A stretch of 64,000 nt of DNA from Burkholderiales bacterium (lineage in GTDB: Bacteria; Pseudomonadota; Gammaproteobacteria; Burkholderiales; Burkholderiaceae_C), in the NCBI GenBank assembly GCA_016703325.1, contig JADJCH010000027.1, forward strand, positions 1 through 64,000. Reading direction: 5' to 3'. A program made the position numbers and the translations under genes. Each line of letters opens with the position of its first letter. The stretch's first letter is position 1. Shown here one piece after another: positions 51,662 to 60,186 of the stretch. The notes beneath the pieces are model-generated. The model did no database searches, was not told the origin of the DNA, and was given only the letters and a program-made list of their open reading frames with translations.

Positions 51662-51943
51662 TCAGGGGGGCATGCCGTACCGCGGCGGGCGTTTCCGGCG
51701 CTTGGCCAGGTCGCACAGCATGTAGGCCATGCCGCGTCTCCAGGACTCGTCGTTGTCGCCGCGGATGTCCACCGACTTGGTCAGCACCAGCCGGTCGTCG
51801 CCGGTGGCCCAGAGGCCCAGGTTGAGGATCAGGATCAGGTTCAGGATCAGGTGGCTCACCCGCTGCACCCAGCCCACACCCACCAGGGCGGCACCGGCTG
51901 CGGTCAACGCGGCCAGCAGCTCGCGTCGGCGGTGGGTGATCAA
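51662..51943 (-). CDS. Small hypothetical membrane protein
   Basis: 93 aa on the opposite strand, with two hydrophobic stretches (LLAALTAAGAALVGVGWV and LILNLILILNLGLW) and a basic C-terminus. No ribosome-binding site was seen. Its start overlaps the proposed start of the beta-propeller gene by 12 bases. Coding status is uncertain. Confidence 0.4.
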   Translation of the reverse strand: MITHRRRELLAALTAAGAALVGVGWVQRVSHLILNLILILNLGLWATGDDRLVLTKSVDIRGDNDESWRRGMAYMLCDLAKRRKRPPRYGMPP

Positions 51944-52966
51944 GGGCAGGGCGGTTCAAGAGCCGGGTATCGCAGGGTCCTTCTGGCGGGGGGGCTGGGG
52001 CTGTTGCTGCAAACGGCGGGCCCGGTCGCGCAGGCCGCGCCCTTTGCCTACATCACCAACCAGGGCAGCCACGATGTCAGCGTCATCGACCTGGCCGGCC
52101 CCCGTGTGGTCGCCACCATCCCGGTGGGCCAGGCGCCTGCCGGCGTGGTGGCCGGCCCGCGCGGCGAGGTGTTCGTGGCCAATGCGGCGTCACACAGTGT
52201 CACGGTGATCCACACCGCATCGCAACAGGCCGCGAAGACCTTTGCTGCCGGGCAGGGGGCGGTGGGCCTGGACCTCAGCGCCGATGGCCGGCGTCTGTTC
52301 GTGGCGGACTGGTTTGGGCAACAGCTGCGGGTGTTCGACGCCGCCAGCCGCGAGCCGATTTCCAGCACCCCGCTGGGCCGCGCCCCGGCCGGGGTGGCGG
52401 CGCTGCCGGACGGCTCGGCCGCCTGGGTGGCCGAACGCGACGAGGACCGGGTGGCCCTGATCGATGCCGCCGGCGGTGTGTTGGCCCGTGTTGCTGTGGG
52501 CACCCACCCGTTTGCGCTGCTGCTGGACGGGCCGCGCCAGCGCCTGTACGTGCTCAACGTGGAGAGCGACAACCTCAGCGTGGTCGATGTCCGGCGCCGT
52601 CAGGTCATCGCCACATTGCCCACCGGCCGGGCGCCGTATGGGGCCGCATTGGCCGACCACGGGCGGCTGCTCTACGTCACCAACCAGCATGCCGACAGCG
52701 TGAGTGTCTTCGATGCCGAAACACTCACCCTGCGCCACACGCTCACCGGTTTCGGTTACCCGGAGGGTATCGCAGCCTTTGCCGACCGGGTCTGTGTCGT
52801 CAACTGGATGGACGACAGCGTCAGCCTGCTCGATGCCGCCAGTGGCCGACGCCTCGCCGAGGTGCCGGTGGGCCGCAACCCGCGGGGTTTTGGGGCCTTC
52901 ATTGCCCCGCTTGCCGCTGCCGGACCGCCTGAATTGCGTGCCGTTGTATCCCGAGGAGAACCATGA
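51932..52966 (+). CDS. YncE-like beta-propeller protein
   Basis: 344 aa from a GTG at 51932; no ATG is suitable, and the frame is open much further upstream by chance. A signal segment (VLLAGGLGLLLQTAGPVAQA) is followed by about seven YVTN-type repeats, such as YITNQGSHDVSVIDLAG, FVANAASHSVTVIHTA and YVTNQHADSVSVFDAE. Such propellers occur in quinoprotein clusters, perhaps as electron-relay or assembly partners. The exact start is uncertain. It overlaps the next gene by four bases. Confidence 0.8.
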   Translation: MGDQGQGGSRAGYRRVLLAGGLGLLLQTAGPVAQAAPFAYITNQGSHDVSVIDLAGPRVVATIPVGQAPAGVVAGPRGEVFVANAASHSVTVIHTASQQAAKTFAAGQGAVGLDLSADGRRLFVADWFGQQLRVFDAASREPISSTPLGRAPAGVAALPDGSAAWVAERDEDRVALIDAAGGVLARVAVGTHPFALLLDGPRQRLYVLNVESDNLSVVDVRRRQVIATLPTGRAPYGAALADHGRLLYVTNQHADSVSVFDAETLTLRHTLTGFGYPEGIAAFADRVCVVNWMDDSVSLLDAASGRRLAEVPVGRNPRGFGAFIAPLAAAGPPELRAVVSRGEP

Positions 52967-53499
52967 GACGACGTTCCTTCCCGCTGCTGCTGGCGGGCCT
53001 GGCCTGTGCGGCCGCCTTTGGCCCCCCGGTGGCAGCCCACGGGCCCACCCGTCAAAAGGTGACCGAGACGGTGACCGTCAACGCGCCGGCCGCGCAGGTC
53101 TGGGCGCGCATCGGTGACTTTGCCGCGCTCAAGGACTGGCACCCTGCGGTGGCCGACAGCCCGGTGGACAGGGGCAACGAGGTGGGGTCGGTGCGCAGCG
53201 TCAAACTCAAGGGCGGTGGTGAGCTGGTGGAGACGCTGGAGGCCCACGATGCCGCGCAGATGCGCTACACCTACCGCGCCAAAAACGGCGGCGCGTTGCC
53301 GGTGACCAACTACACCTCCACGATCCGGGTGACGGCCGACGGTGCCAAGTCGGTGGTGGAGTGGCGCGGCGCCTTCTACCGCGGTTTTCCCAACAACGAT
53401 CCGCCGCCGGACCAGAACGACGAGGCGGCGGTGCGCGCCGTCACCCAGGTCTACCGGAGTGGCCTGGCGAACCTGAAGAAGCTGGTTGAAGGCCAGTGA
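52963..53499 (+). CDS. MxaD-like SRPBCC-family periplasmic protein
   Basis: 178 aa. Signal peptide (FPLLLAGLACAAAFGPPVAA), then a START/SRPBCC fold (VTETVTVNAPAAQVWARIGDFAALKDWHPAV ... RYTYRAKNGGALPVTNYTST). MxaD of methanol-dehydrogenase clusters has the same fold and improves electron transfer from dehydrogenase to cytochrome. Start overlaps the propeller stop (ATGA). Confidence 0.82.
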   Translation: MRRRSFPLLLAGLACAAAFGPPVAAHGPTRQKVTETVTVNAPAAQVWARIGDFAALKDWHPAVADSPVDRGNEVGSVRSVKLKGGGELVETLEAHDAAQMRYTYRAKNGGALPVTNYTSTIRVTADGAKSVVEWRGAFYRGFPNNDPPPDQNDEAAVRAVTQVYRSGLANLKKLVEGQ

Positions 53500-53518
53500 C
53501 CTCAGGCCAGCGCAGCAC

Positions 53519-54637
53519 ATGCCCACGCCGTCGCCCCAACAACGGATGCCGACGATGTCGCTGATGTCACCGCAGTCACCGCTGGCACTGCCGCCATCGA
53601 CTGCGCCGGATGCGGCGCGCCGTCGGTGGCTCGGTTCGGCCTGGGCCTGGGCCTGGATGGGCGCCGGGCCGGCCGTGGCCGTGGTGGGCCTGGCCGGTTG
53701 TAGCGCAGCCGCTCTGCGCCAGCCGGCTGCTTCCCACGCTGCCGCAACCTTCGAGCCGGTGGCCCCGGGCCTCTGGCTGGCGCGCGGGCAGGGTGGTGAA
53801 GTGGATCCCGCCAACCGGGGTCGGGTGGGCAACACCGCCCTGGTGGCCGGGCCCCGAGGCGCGCTGGTGGTGGGCGGCGGGGTGTCGCGCCGGCAGGGCG
53901 TGGAGCTGCTGGCCGCCGCGCGGCAAATTGCATCGGTCCCGGTGCGGGCGCTGCTGATCACCCCGGTGCGGCAGGAGTTCGTGCTGGGAGCCCCCGCCTT
54001 TCAGGAGGCAGGGGTACCGGTGGTGATGCACCCGGCCGCAGCCCGGCTGATGCGCGCCCGCTGCGACAACTGCCTGAAAAACCTGAAGCGGGAGTTGGGC
54101 GCGCAAGAAATGGCCGGCAGCCGGGTGGTCACGCCAGACCGGCTGCTCGAAGCCGGCGACCCCTGGCTGGCCGAGGTGACCGGCCGGCCGCTGCGGCTCC
54201 TGACCTTCGGCGTCCAGGCGCACTCCAGCGGCCCGGGTGATGTGGCCCTGCTGGACGAGGCCAGCGGCAGCCTGCTGGCCGGCGGGCTGGTGTCCGCCGA
54301 CAGCGTGCCGGACGTGCAGGACGCCGACTTCGCCGGCTGGCGCCAGGCCCTGGCGGCGCTGGGTGGGTTGCCGCTGCAACGCATCCTGCCGGGGCACGGG
54401 CCGGTGTGCCCGCCGCAGCAGATTCAACGCATCGCCGGTTATCTGAACGCGCTGGAGGCCCGCACCGCCCAACTCCTGGCCGCCGGGGTGCCGCTCAGCG
54501 AGGTGGCCGAGGCCACCGAACTGCCGGCGTTCGCCCGCTGGGAGGGCTACGACAGCGTGCACCGGCGCAATGCCGCCATCGTCTACCTGCGCCAGGAACG
54601 CGAACTGCTGCGCCAGCCCGCCCCGGAGGGCCGATGA
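53519..54637 (+). CDS. Quinoprotein relay MBL-fold protein lacking the HxHxDH motif
   Basis: 372 aa from the ATG at 53519. An N-terminal signal with a possible lipobox (VVGLAGC, C61). The metallo-beta-lactamase fold is recognised from GPRGALVVGGGVSRR, GSLLAGGLVSADSVPD and ILPGHGPVCPP. Where the family has THxHPEH, this protein reads TPVRQEF (148-154), so three zinc-binding His are gone, although His in GHGPV remains. It is probably inactive as a hydrolase and may act by binding. Sits between mxaD-like and SoxYZ-like genes. Confidence 0.82.
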   Translation: MPTPSPQQRMPTMSLMSPQSPLALPPSTAPDAARRRWLGSAWAWAWMGAGPAVAVVGLAGCSAAALRQPAASHAAATFEPVAPGLWLARGQGGEVDPANRGRVGNTALVAGPRGALVVGGGVSRRQGVELLAAARQIASVPVRALLITPVRQEFVLGAPAFQEAGVPVVMHPAAARLMRARCDNCLKNLKRELGAQEMAGSRVVTPDRLLEAGDPWLAEVTGRPLRLLTFGVQAHSSGPGDVALLDEASGSLLAGGLVSADSVPDVQDADFAGWRQALAALGGLPLQRILPGHGPVCPPQQIQRIAGYLNALEARTAQLLAAGVPLSEVAEATELPAFARWEGYDSVHRRNAAIVYLRQERELLRQPAPEGR

Positions 54638-55623
54638 ACCCGACCGAACCCCCCGTCTTGGCTCCCCGGCCGTCCGACCCCGAGTTGCCCGTCGATGACC
54701 TGCGGCGCCAATGGCTGGCCCGCGCGACCCGCCTGGCGGGTCTGACCGGCTGGGTGGGGGCCGCGGCCGGCCTGGCCGGGCTCGCGACCCCGCCCGAAGT
54801 CCGCGCCGCACCGGGCGGCCTGCCCAGCCAGATCGACCACGCCGGCAGCTCGCCGGAGTGGGAGAAGCTGCGTGAGCGCCTGTTCCGCAACCGCCCCATC
54901 GTCACCGGCAGCGACAGCCTGGTGCAGCTGGTGGTGCCGCTGCGGGCAGCCTACGGCGCTTCGGTGCCGGTCAAGATCGTCTCTCGCATCCCGCAGACCG
55001 CGCAGCGCCATCTGCGCCGGCTGACCCTGCTGGTGGACAAGAACCCCTCACCGGTGGCCGCCACGCTGGAGCTCTCGCTGGCGCTGGGGCAGGCCGACTT
55101 CGAGACCCGGCTGCGGGTGGACGAGTACGGCCACATGCGCGTCATCGCCGAGCTCGACGACGGCAGCCTGCATGCCGCCTCGCGCTACGTGAAGGTCTCC
55201 GGCGGCTGCAGCGCGCCACCCAACCGCGACAGGATGCACCTGATCGGCCAGACCCAGCTGCGCCTGCCGGAGGGGCTGCGGCCCGCCGGCCAGCCCAGCG
55301 CCGCCGAAGTCAGCGTACTGCACCCCAACGACACCGGCTTCGAGCTCAACCAGGTCACGGTGATGTACATCCCGCCGCACTTCGTGCGCGCCATCCGCGT
55401 GGCCTACGACGGCGAGCGTCTGTTCGACCTGGACTGCGACTTCTCCGTGAGCGAGAACCCCACCTGGCGCTTCCACTTCCTGCCGCGCCGCGATGCCGGT
55501 GGCCGCGGGATCGGCCGCCTCACTGCGGAGGTGGACGACACCAAGGACGGCCACTTCCGCGGTGCGCTGGACCTGGCTGCGGCGCTGGCCGATCGCACAG
55601 GCTCCGGCGAAAGGGCACTGTGA
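54634..55623 (+). CDS. Quinoprotein-associated SoxYZ-like carrier protein 2
   Basis: 329 aa from the ATG at 54634, which overlaps the previous stop by four bases. The N-terminus has a possible signal/anchor (RLAGLTGWVGAAAGLAGLATP). The SoxY-like part contains YVKVSGGCSAPPNRD, and the SoxZ-like half follows with VSVLHPNDTGFELNQV and FSVSENPTWRFHFLP. Clearly paralogous to 50793-51659 but divergent. Presumably carries relay equivalents with it. Confidence 0.82.
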   Translation: MNPTEPPVLAPRPSDPELPVDDLRRQWLARATRLAGLTGWVGAAAGLAGLATPPEVRAAPGGLPSQIDHAGSSPEWEKLRERLFRNRPIVTGSDSLVQLVVPLRAAYGASVPVKIVSRIPQTAQRHLRRLTLLVDKNPSPVAATLELSLALGQADFETRLRVDEYGHMRVIAELDDGSLHAASRYVKVSGGCSAPPNRDRMHLIGQTQLRLPEGLRPAGQPSAAEVSVLHPNDTGFELNQVTVMYIPPHFVRAIRVAYDGERLFDLDCDFSVSENPTWRFHFLPRRDAGGRGIGRLTAEVDDTKDGHFRGALDLAAALADRTGSGERAL

Positions 55624-56297
55624 AACCCGGCGCGGCCGCACGGTTCCCGGCGCACGGTTCCCTGCGGGGCGGGTTGCCGGGTCGGGTGACGTGGCTGATG
55701 ACGCGGCTGATGACGCGACTGGTGCAGGGGCTGCGACCGTGGCTGCTGCCCTGGTGGCTGGCGTCGCTGCTGGTGGCCAGCCTGCTCGGCATGGGTGGCC
55801 TTGCCCGGGCCGGCCTGCCCGCCGCCTACGACGCCCTGGTGGTGGAGCCGCGCATCGGCTCGCCCGGCCCCAACGGTCAACCCGCAGCCTGGGAGTTTGA
55901 CCTGCGCCCCGCCCAGCAGCGCGCCCGCCGGGAGGGTCGCCGGCTCTACGTCTACCTGGGGGCCGGCGACTGCGCCTACTGCCGCCGCTACGAGGCCTTC
56001 CTGGCTGCGCACGCCGCCGAGCTGCTGCCGCATTTTCGCGCCCAGTACCTGCTGGTGGACCTGCGCAGCCAGCTCAGCGTGCTGGAGCGGCAACTGGTGC
56101 TGCGCACCGAGGCCGTGCATGCCCCCTACGCCGATTTCCAGCGCAGCATCGGCGACCAGCGCGCCCGGCTGCTGGTCTACCCCAGCGTCTGGCTGCTCGA
56201 TGCCCACAGCGGGCTGCCGCTGATGCAGATGCCGGCGGGGGCGGGCACCTTCCAGACCGTGCCGGAACAGCTGGAGATCCTCCGGCTGGAGCAATGA
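55620..56297 (+). CDS. Thioredoxin-like periplasmic protein (SoxW-type)
   Basis: 225 aa from a GTG at 55620 overlapping the previous stop. A membrane segment (WLLPWWLASLLVASLLGMGGLARA) is followed by a thioredoxin fold with CAYC (YLGAGDCAYCRRYEAF). It probably keeps the SoxYZ-like carriers or other thiols reduced. It ends the xox accessory operon. Confidence 0.8.
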   Translation: MKPGAAARFPAHGSLRGGLPGRVTWLMTRLMTRLVQGLRPWLLPWWLASLLVASLLGMGGLARAGLPAAYDALVVEPRIGSPGPNGQPAAWEFDLRPAQQRARREGRRLYVYLGAGDCAYCRRYEAFLAAHAAELLPHFRAQYLLVDLRSQLSVLERQLVLRTEAVHAPYADFQRSIGDQRARLLVYPSVWLLDAHSGLPLMQMPAGAGTFQTVPEQLEILRLEQ

Positions 56298-56379
56298 AAA
56301 GCAAAAACCGTGAAAGGGTTGTCTAGGGTTTTCCCTGACTCGTGAGATACTCCGCCCCAGTTCATTTCCGGAGGATCCC

Positions 56380-56685
56380 ATGCGCCGCCACCTGACCCTT
56401 GCCGCCCTGATCTCGGCCCCGCTCTGCGCGGCCTTCCTGACCTGCGCCGCCCCGGCGTTGGCGCAGTCTGCCCCCACAACCGCTACCGCAGCTGCTGCAG
56501 CCACCGCAGCGGACTACACCGTCTTCATCGACCCGCCGACGAACTTCGTCTTCGTCAAGCTGCCGCAGGGCTGGAAGTTTGCCGGCAAGGCCGAGGGGGT
56601 TCTGCCGGCCCCGCTGCCCGCCAACGTCGTCACCCGCCTGCTGCCGGCGGAGCGGGCGCTCGAGCAGGTGGCCCGGGCCGAGTAA
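56380..56685 (+). CDS. Small exported hypothetical protein
   Basis: 101 aa with GGAGG just before the ATG. Signal peptide (LTLAALISAPLCAAFLTCAAPALAQ trimmed at AQ) and a short domain DYTVFIDPPTNFVFVKLPQGWKF. Function unknown; intergenic start separated from the thioredoxin gene by 82 bases, so possibly its own unit. Confidence 0.78.
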   Translation: MRRHLTLAALISAPLCAAFLTCAAPALAQSAPTTATAAAAATAADYTVFIDPPTNFVFVKLPQGWKFAGKAEGVLPAPLPANVVTRLLPAERALEQVARAE

Positions 56686-56770
56686 GCTGCGGTCTGCGTC
56701 GAATTGCGCCATCGAATTGCGCCGTCGGATGGGCCGATGGCGGGTGGCGCAAACCAGCTCAACTGCACCC

Positions 56771-57079
56771 ATGGGCCAAGCCAGACTCCGCGGTACCCCC
56801 GAACAACGCCGCCAGGCCGCCATCGAGCGGCAGCTGTCGCTGCGGCCCAAGTACGTCCGGTGCAACCACTGCCAGGCCGAGCTTACCGAGCTGCAGCCGA
56901 TGGACATCTCGGACCTGAAGGGCATCGAGGCCGCCTTTGCGGCGCACTGCCCGCACTGCGACCACAACACCTTCGCCATCAAGGGTGAGCCCGAGGCGGT
57001 GGCGCAGATGCACATGGCCATCGAAGACGCCGCCGGCAGCGCCAGCCTGGCCGGCGTGGTGCCGGCTGCCAACCGCTGA
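56771..57079 (+). CDS. Small zinc-ribbon-like protein
   Basis: 102 aa from the ATG at 56771. Two CxxC pairs (RCNHCQAEL and HCPHCDHNT) suggest a zinc ribbon; basic N-terminus (RQAAIERQLSLRPKY). Role unknown, maybe nucleic-acid binding. The earlier start at 56579 overlaps the previous gene and was not used. Confidence 0.7.
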   Translation: MGQARLRGTPEQRRQAAIERQLSLRPKYVRCNHCQAELTELQPMDISDLKGIEAAFAAHCPHCDHNTFAIKGEPEAVAQMHMAIEDAAGSASLAGVVPAANR

Positions 57080-57168
57080 TCGCCGGCAGTCACACCTTCC
57101 GGTTTTTGTTCGGTCCTTTCGACCGCGTCTGAGCAAGTCGGCGCGCGTCCAGCCCTTGCGGAGGTTGC

Positions 57169-57564
57169 ATGGTCCATCCCGCCCGTCCCGCCATCCCCCA
57201 CGCCCGCATCTGCGCCTGGCTGCATGTGCTGTCCGGCGTGGCGGTGATGCTGTTGCTCAGCGCCTCGCTGGCCTACCTGGCCTCCCACTACAGCGGCAGC
57301 GCCATCCCCGAACAGGTCAAGGCCCTGCTGGGCAGCGCCGGCGTGGCCATCGGCACGGCGGTGTGCCTGGTCGCCGGGGTGGAGTTGATCGGCGGCGTGG
57401 CCTTCCTCGCCGGCAAACCCATCGGCCGCCCGATGCTGCTGCTGAGCAGCAGCTTTCAGCTCATCAACCTCCCCATCGGCACGGCGCTGGCGGTGTACAG
57501 CTACTGGGCGCTGTTGCGAGCCCCCTCCGGCGACTCCGGCGGGGACCACACCGCCCGCAGCTGA
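57169..57564 (+). CDS. Small integral membrane protein
   Basis: 131 aa with GGAGG before the ATG and three to four hydrophobic helices (LSGVAVMLLLSASLAYLA, VAIGTAVCLVAGVELIGGVAFL, LLLLSSSFQLINLPIGTALAV). No family recognised. Confidence 0.72.
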   Translation: MVHPARPAIPHARICAWLHVLSGVAVMLLLSASLAYLASHYSGSAIPEQVKALLGSAGVAIGTAVCLVAGVELIGGVAFLAGKPIGRPMLLLSSSFQLINLPIGTALAVYSYWALLRAPSGDSGGDHTARS

Positions 57565-57588
57565 TCTGGGTCTCGCCGGGAGGCTGCT

Positions 57589-58248
57589 TCACCCGGGCAG
57601 CACCTTCCAGCCCCGCTCCAACGCCGCCCGCCGCAGCCGCTCATCCGGCCGCACGGCCACCGGCTTTTGCACGGCCTCCAACAGCGGCAGGTCGCTGGCG
57701 GAGTCGCTGTAGAAGGTGCTGAAGTCGCAGTCGGCCAGCCGGGGAGCGCTCTGGCGCGCCAGCCAGGCTTGCACGTGGGCGATCTTGTGCGGGCCCCAGC
57801 AGGGCTCGCCGATCACCTCGCCGGTGAGGTGGCCGGCGGTGTCGCGGGCCGATTCGGTGGCGATCAGGTCGTGCAGGCCGAACTGTTGCGCGAACACCTC
57901 GGCGATGAAGCGGGTGGTGGCGGTCACCAGCACGCAGTGGTGGCCGGCGTCACGGTGACGGGCCACCAGCGCGTGGGATGTGGCGGGCAGCCGGGGTGAC
58001 ATCGCGGCGGCGAATCCCTGCGCCAGCCGCGCCAGCTCTGCCGGTTCCAGGTGGCTGATCGGTCCGGCGGTGGCGCGGTGCAGGCCGCGGATGTCCTGCC
58101 GCCCGGCGACGTACTCGCGGCAGAGGTTCAGGTGGCGCTGTGGCGCATCGGCCGGCAGCACGCCTTGTGCGGCCAGCCACTCGGTCCAGGCCATGCCGCT
58201 GTCGAAGGGGATCAGCGTGTGGTCCAGGTCGAACAGGGCCAGCTGCAT
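57589..58248 (-). CDS. HAD-IB family phosphatase
   Basis: 219 aa. HAD motif I FDLDHTLIPFDSG, motif II LVTATTRF and motif III/IV GPHKIAHV and FYSDSASDLPLLE. Subfamily IB (phosphoserine phosphatase-like). Substrate unassigned. Adjacent to pabBC (15-base gap), possibly co-transcribed. Confidence 0.88.
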   Translation of the reverse strand: MQLALFDLDHTLIPFDSGMAWTEWLAAQGVLPADAPQRHLNLCREYVAGRQDIRGLHRATAGPISHLEPAELARLAQGFAAAMSPRLPATSHALVARHRDAGHHCVLVTATTRFIAEVFAQQFGLHDLIATESARDTAGHLTGEVIGEPCWGPHKIAHVQAWLARQSAPRLADCDFSTFYSDSASDLPLLEAVQKPVAVRPDERLRRAALERGWKVLPG

Positions 58249-58263
58249 GGCGCGGACCGTGGT

Positions 58264-60186
58264 TCAGCCGGCCGAGGTCGCCACATCGGCCGGGAGCGGG
58301 GCGGCGAGCTGACCCGGTGCCAGCTCGGCGCGCAGCACCCCCCGCAACGCGTTGCTGACCCAGATCGCCTCGGCGCGCTGCAGGTCGGCCAGCGTCAGGC
58401 TGCGCTCAGCCGCGGCCACCAGCGGGTCGGCCAGCAGCTGGGCGCGCATCACGCCGGGCAGGGCGCCATCGCTCACCGGCGGGGTCCACCAGCGGCCATC
58501 CAGGCGCAGGAAGACGCTGCTGCGCCCGCCCTCCACCAGCCGGCCGTCGCGGGTGAAGAACAGGCTGTCGAAGGCGCCCTGCGCCTCGGCGGCCGCCACG
58601 CCGGCGTCGTAGTGCGCCCGCAGCGTGGTCTTGAAGGCCGCCAGCGGCGCGGCATCCGGCAGGCGTTGCGGTGACAGCACCAGCCGCACCGGCGCGCTGC
58701 GTACCCCGTCGCGCTCGGCCGGCAGGGGCGTCAGCGCTGCCTGTCGCAGGCTGAGCCGGCCGTCGTGCGCCAGCGCCAGACGCAGCCGGGTCGGGCCGGC
58801 CAGGGCCTGCGCGGCTTCGGCCAGCAGCGCGCGGGCTGCCTGCGCGTCAAAGGCAAAGCCCAGCGCCTGCGCACTGCGCGACAGCCGGGCCAGGTGCTCA
58901 TCCATCAGGGCGATGCCGTAGTGCGGCTCGCCACGCATCGTCTCGAAGAGCTCGAAGCCCGGGTCCAGCGCGGTGAGGAAGCGCGCCTTCAGCCGGCATT
59001 CGGCACGTTCGTCGGCGGCCACGCTGTCCATCACGATGCCGGCGCCCACGCCCAGGCGCAGGGGGCGCAGGCCGTTGCGCGCTTCGCCCAGGGTCAGGGT
59101 GCGGATGGCGACGTTGAGGCAGAAGTCCTCGCAACGCTGACCGGGGTCGGCAGCAGCATCCACCCACCCAATGGCGCCACAGTACAGTCCACGCGGCGTG
59201 CTTTCCAGCCGCTCGATCCACTGCATCGTGCGCCGCTTGGGCGCGCCGGTGATCGAGCCGCAGGGGAAGGTGGCGCGCAGCAGCGCCGCAAAGTCCACCG
59301 CCGGCTGCAGCCGCGCCTGCACGGTGGAGGTCATCTGGAAGACGGTGGTGTAGGGCTCGATGTCGAAGAGCTGCGGCACCCGCACCGAGCCGATCTGGGC
59401 GATGCGGCCCAGGTCGTTGCGCAGGAGGTCCACGATCATCAGGTTCTCGGCTCGGTTCTTGGTGTCGCCGGCCAGCTCGCGGGCGGTTTCGCTGTCGCCC
59501 AGCGGGTCGCCGGCCACGCGCCGGGCGGTGCCCTTCATCGGCCGGGCGGTGACGAGGCCCGCCTCGTGGCGCAGGAAGAGTTCCGGCGAGCGGCTCAGCA
59601 CCCAGCGCCGGGCGTCGTCGCTGCGCGCCGGCAGGGCGATCAGCGCGCCGTAGGGCACCGGCTGGCGCTCGCGCAGGCGGCGGTACAGCGCCAGGGGCTC
59701 GCCCCAGGCCTGGCCGTCGAGGCGGTAGGTGTAGTTGACCTGGTAGGTCTCGCCGTCGGCAATCGCCGCGTGGATGGCCGCGATGGCGGCGTCGAAGGCC
59801 GCGTCGTCCACGCTCGGCGTCAGGCCCAGCGTGCCGGCCGGGGCACCGTCATCCTGCGCCGCCAGCCAGGCGCTGACGGCGTCGGCCGACAGCCTCGCCA
59901 TCCGGCGGAACATCAGCAGGCGCAGCGCAGCCGGCTCATCCGCCGGGGCCGGGTGATGGGCATTGCCGATCAGCTGTGCGCCCCATTCGTAATCGGCCAG
60001 CAGCACGGCGTGAAGCGGCGCCGGCCCCCGCAGATCGGCCTGCACCGCGGCCCAGGTGGCATCCAGCTCTGCCGGGTCGGTGCAGCGGTGCTCGCGCACG
60101 AAGCCGGTGTAGAGCCGGCTGGTCGGCACGGCGTCACTGGCGCCGGCGTCGTCGAGCAGCGCGAAGGGTTCCTGAAAAAGGGTCAT
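58264..60186 (-). CDS. pabBC: Fused aminodeoxychorismate synthase component I / aminodeoxychorismate lyase
   Basis: 640 aa from the ATG at 60186. The N-terminal chorismate-binding PabB domain (about 1-380) has DLLRNDLGRIAQIGSV, FPCGSITGAPKRRTMQWI and a C-terminal region typical of the family. The C-terminal class-IV PLP lyase domain (from about 390) shows FETMRGEPHYGIALMDEHL and RLVEGGRSSVFLRL, i.e. PabC. It makes p-aminobenzoate from chorismate (with a separate PabA). Starts at the stop of the fae-like gene (shared base), so it is in the C1 operon; p-aminobenzoate is needed for tetrahydromethanopterin and folate. Confidence 0.9.
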   Translation of the reverse strand: MTLFQEPFALLDDAGASDAVPTSRLYTGFVREHRCTDPAELDATWAAVQADLRGPAPLHAVLLADYEWGAQLIGNAHHPAPADEPAALRLLMFRRMARLSADAVSAWLAAQDDGAPAGTLGLTPSVDDAAFDAAIAAIHAAIADGETYQVNYTYRLDGQAWGEPLALYRRLRERQPVPYGALIALPARSDDARRWVLSRSPELFLRHEAGLVTARPMKGTARRVAGDPLGDSETARELAGDTKNRAENLMIVDLLRNDLGRIAQIGSVRVPQLFDIEPYTTVFQMTSTVQARLQPAVDFAALLRATFPCGSITGAPKRRTMQWIERLESTPRGLYCGAIGWVDAAADPGQRCEDFCLNVAIRTLTLGEARNGLRPLRLGVGAGIVMDSVAADERAECRLKARFLTALDPGFELFETMRGEPHYGIALMDEHLARLSRSAQALGFAFDAQAARALLAEAAQALAGPTRLRLALAHDGRLSLRQAALTPLPAERDGVRSAPVRLVLSPQRLPDAAPLAAFKTTLRAHYDAGVAAAEAQGAFDSLFFTRDGRLVEGGRSSVFLRLDGRWWTPPVSDGALPGVMRAQLLADPLVAAAERSLTLADLQRAEAIWVSNALRGVLRAELAPGQLAAPLPADVATSAG

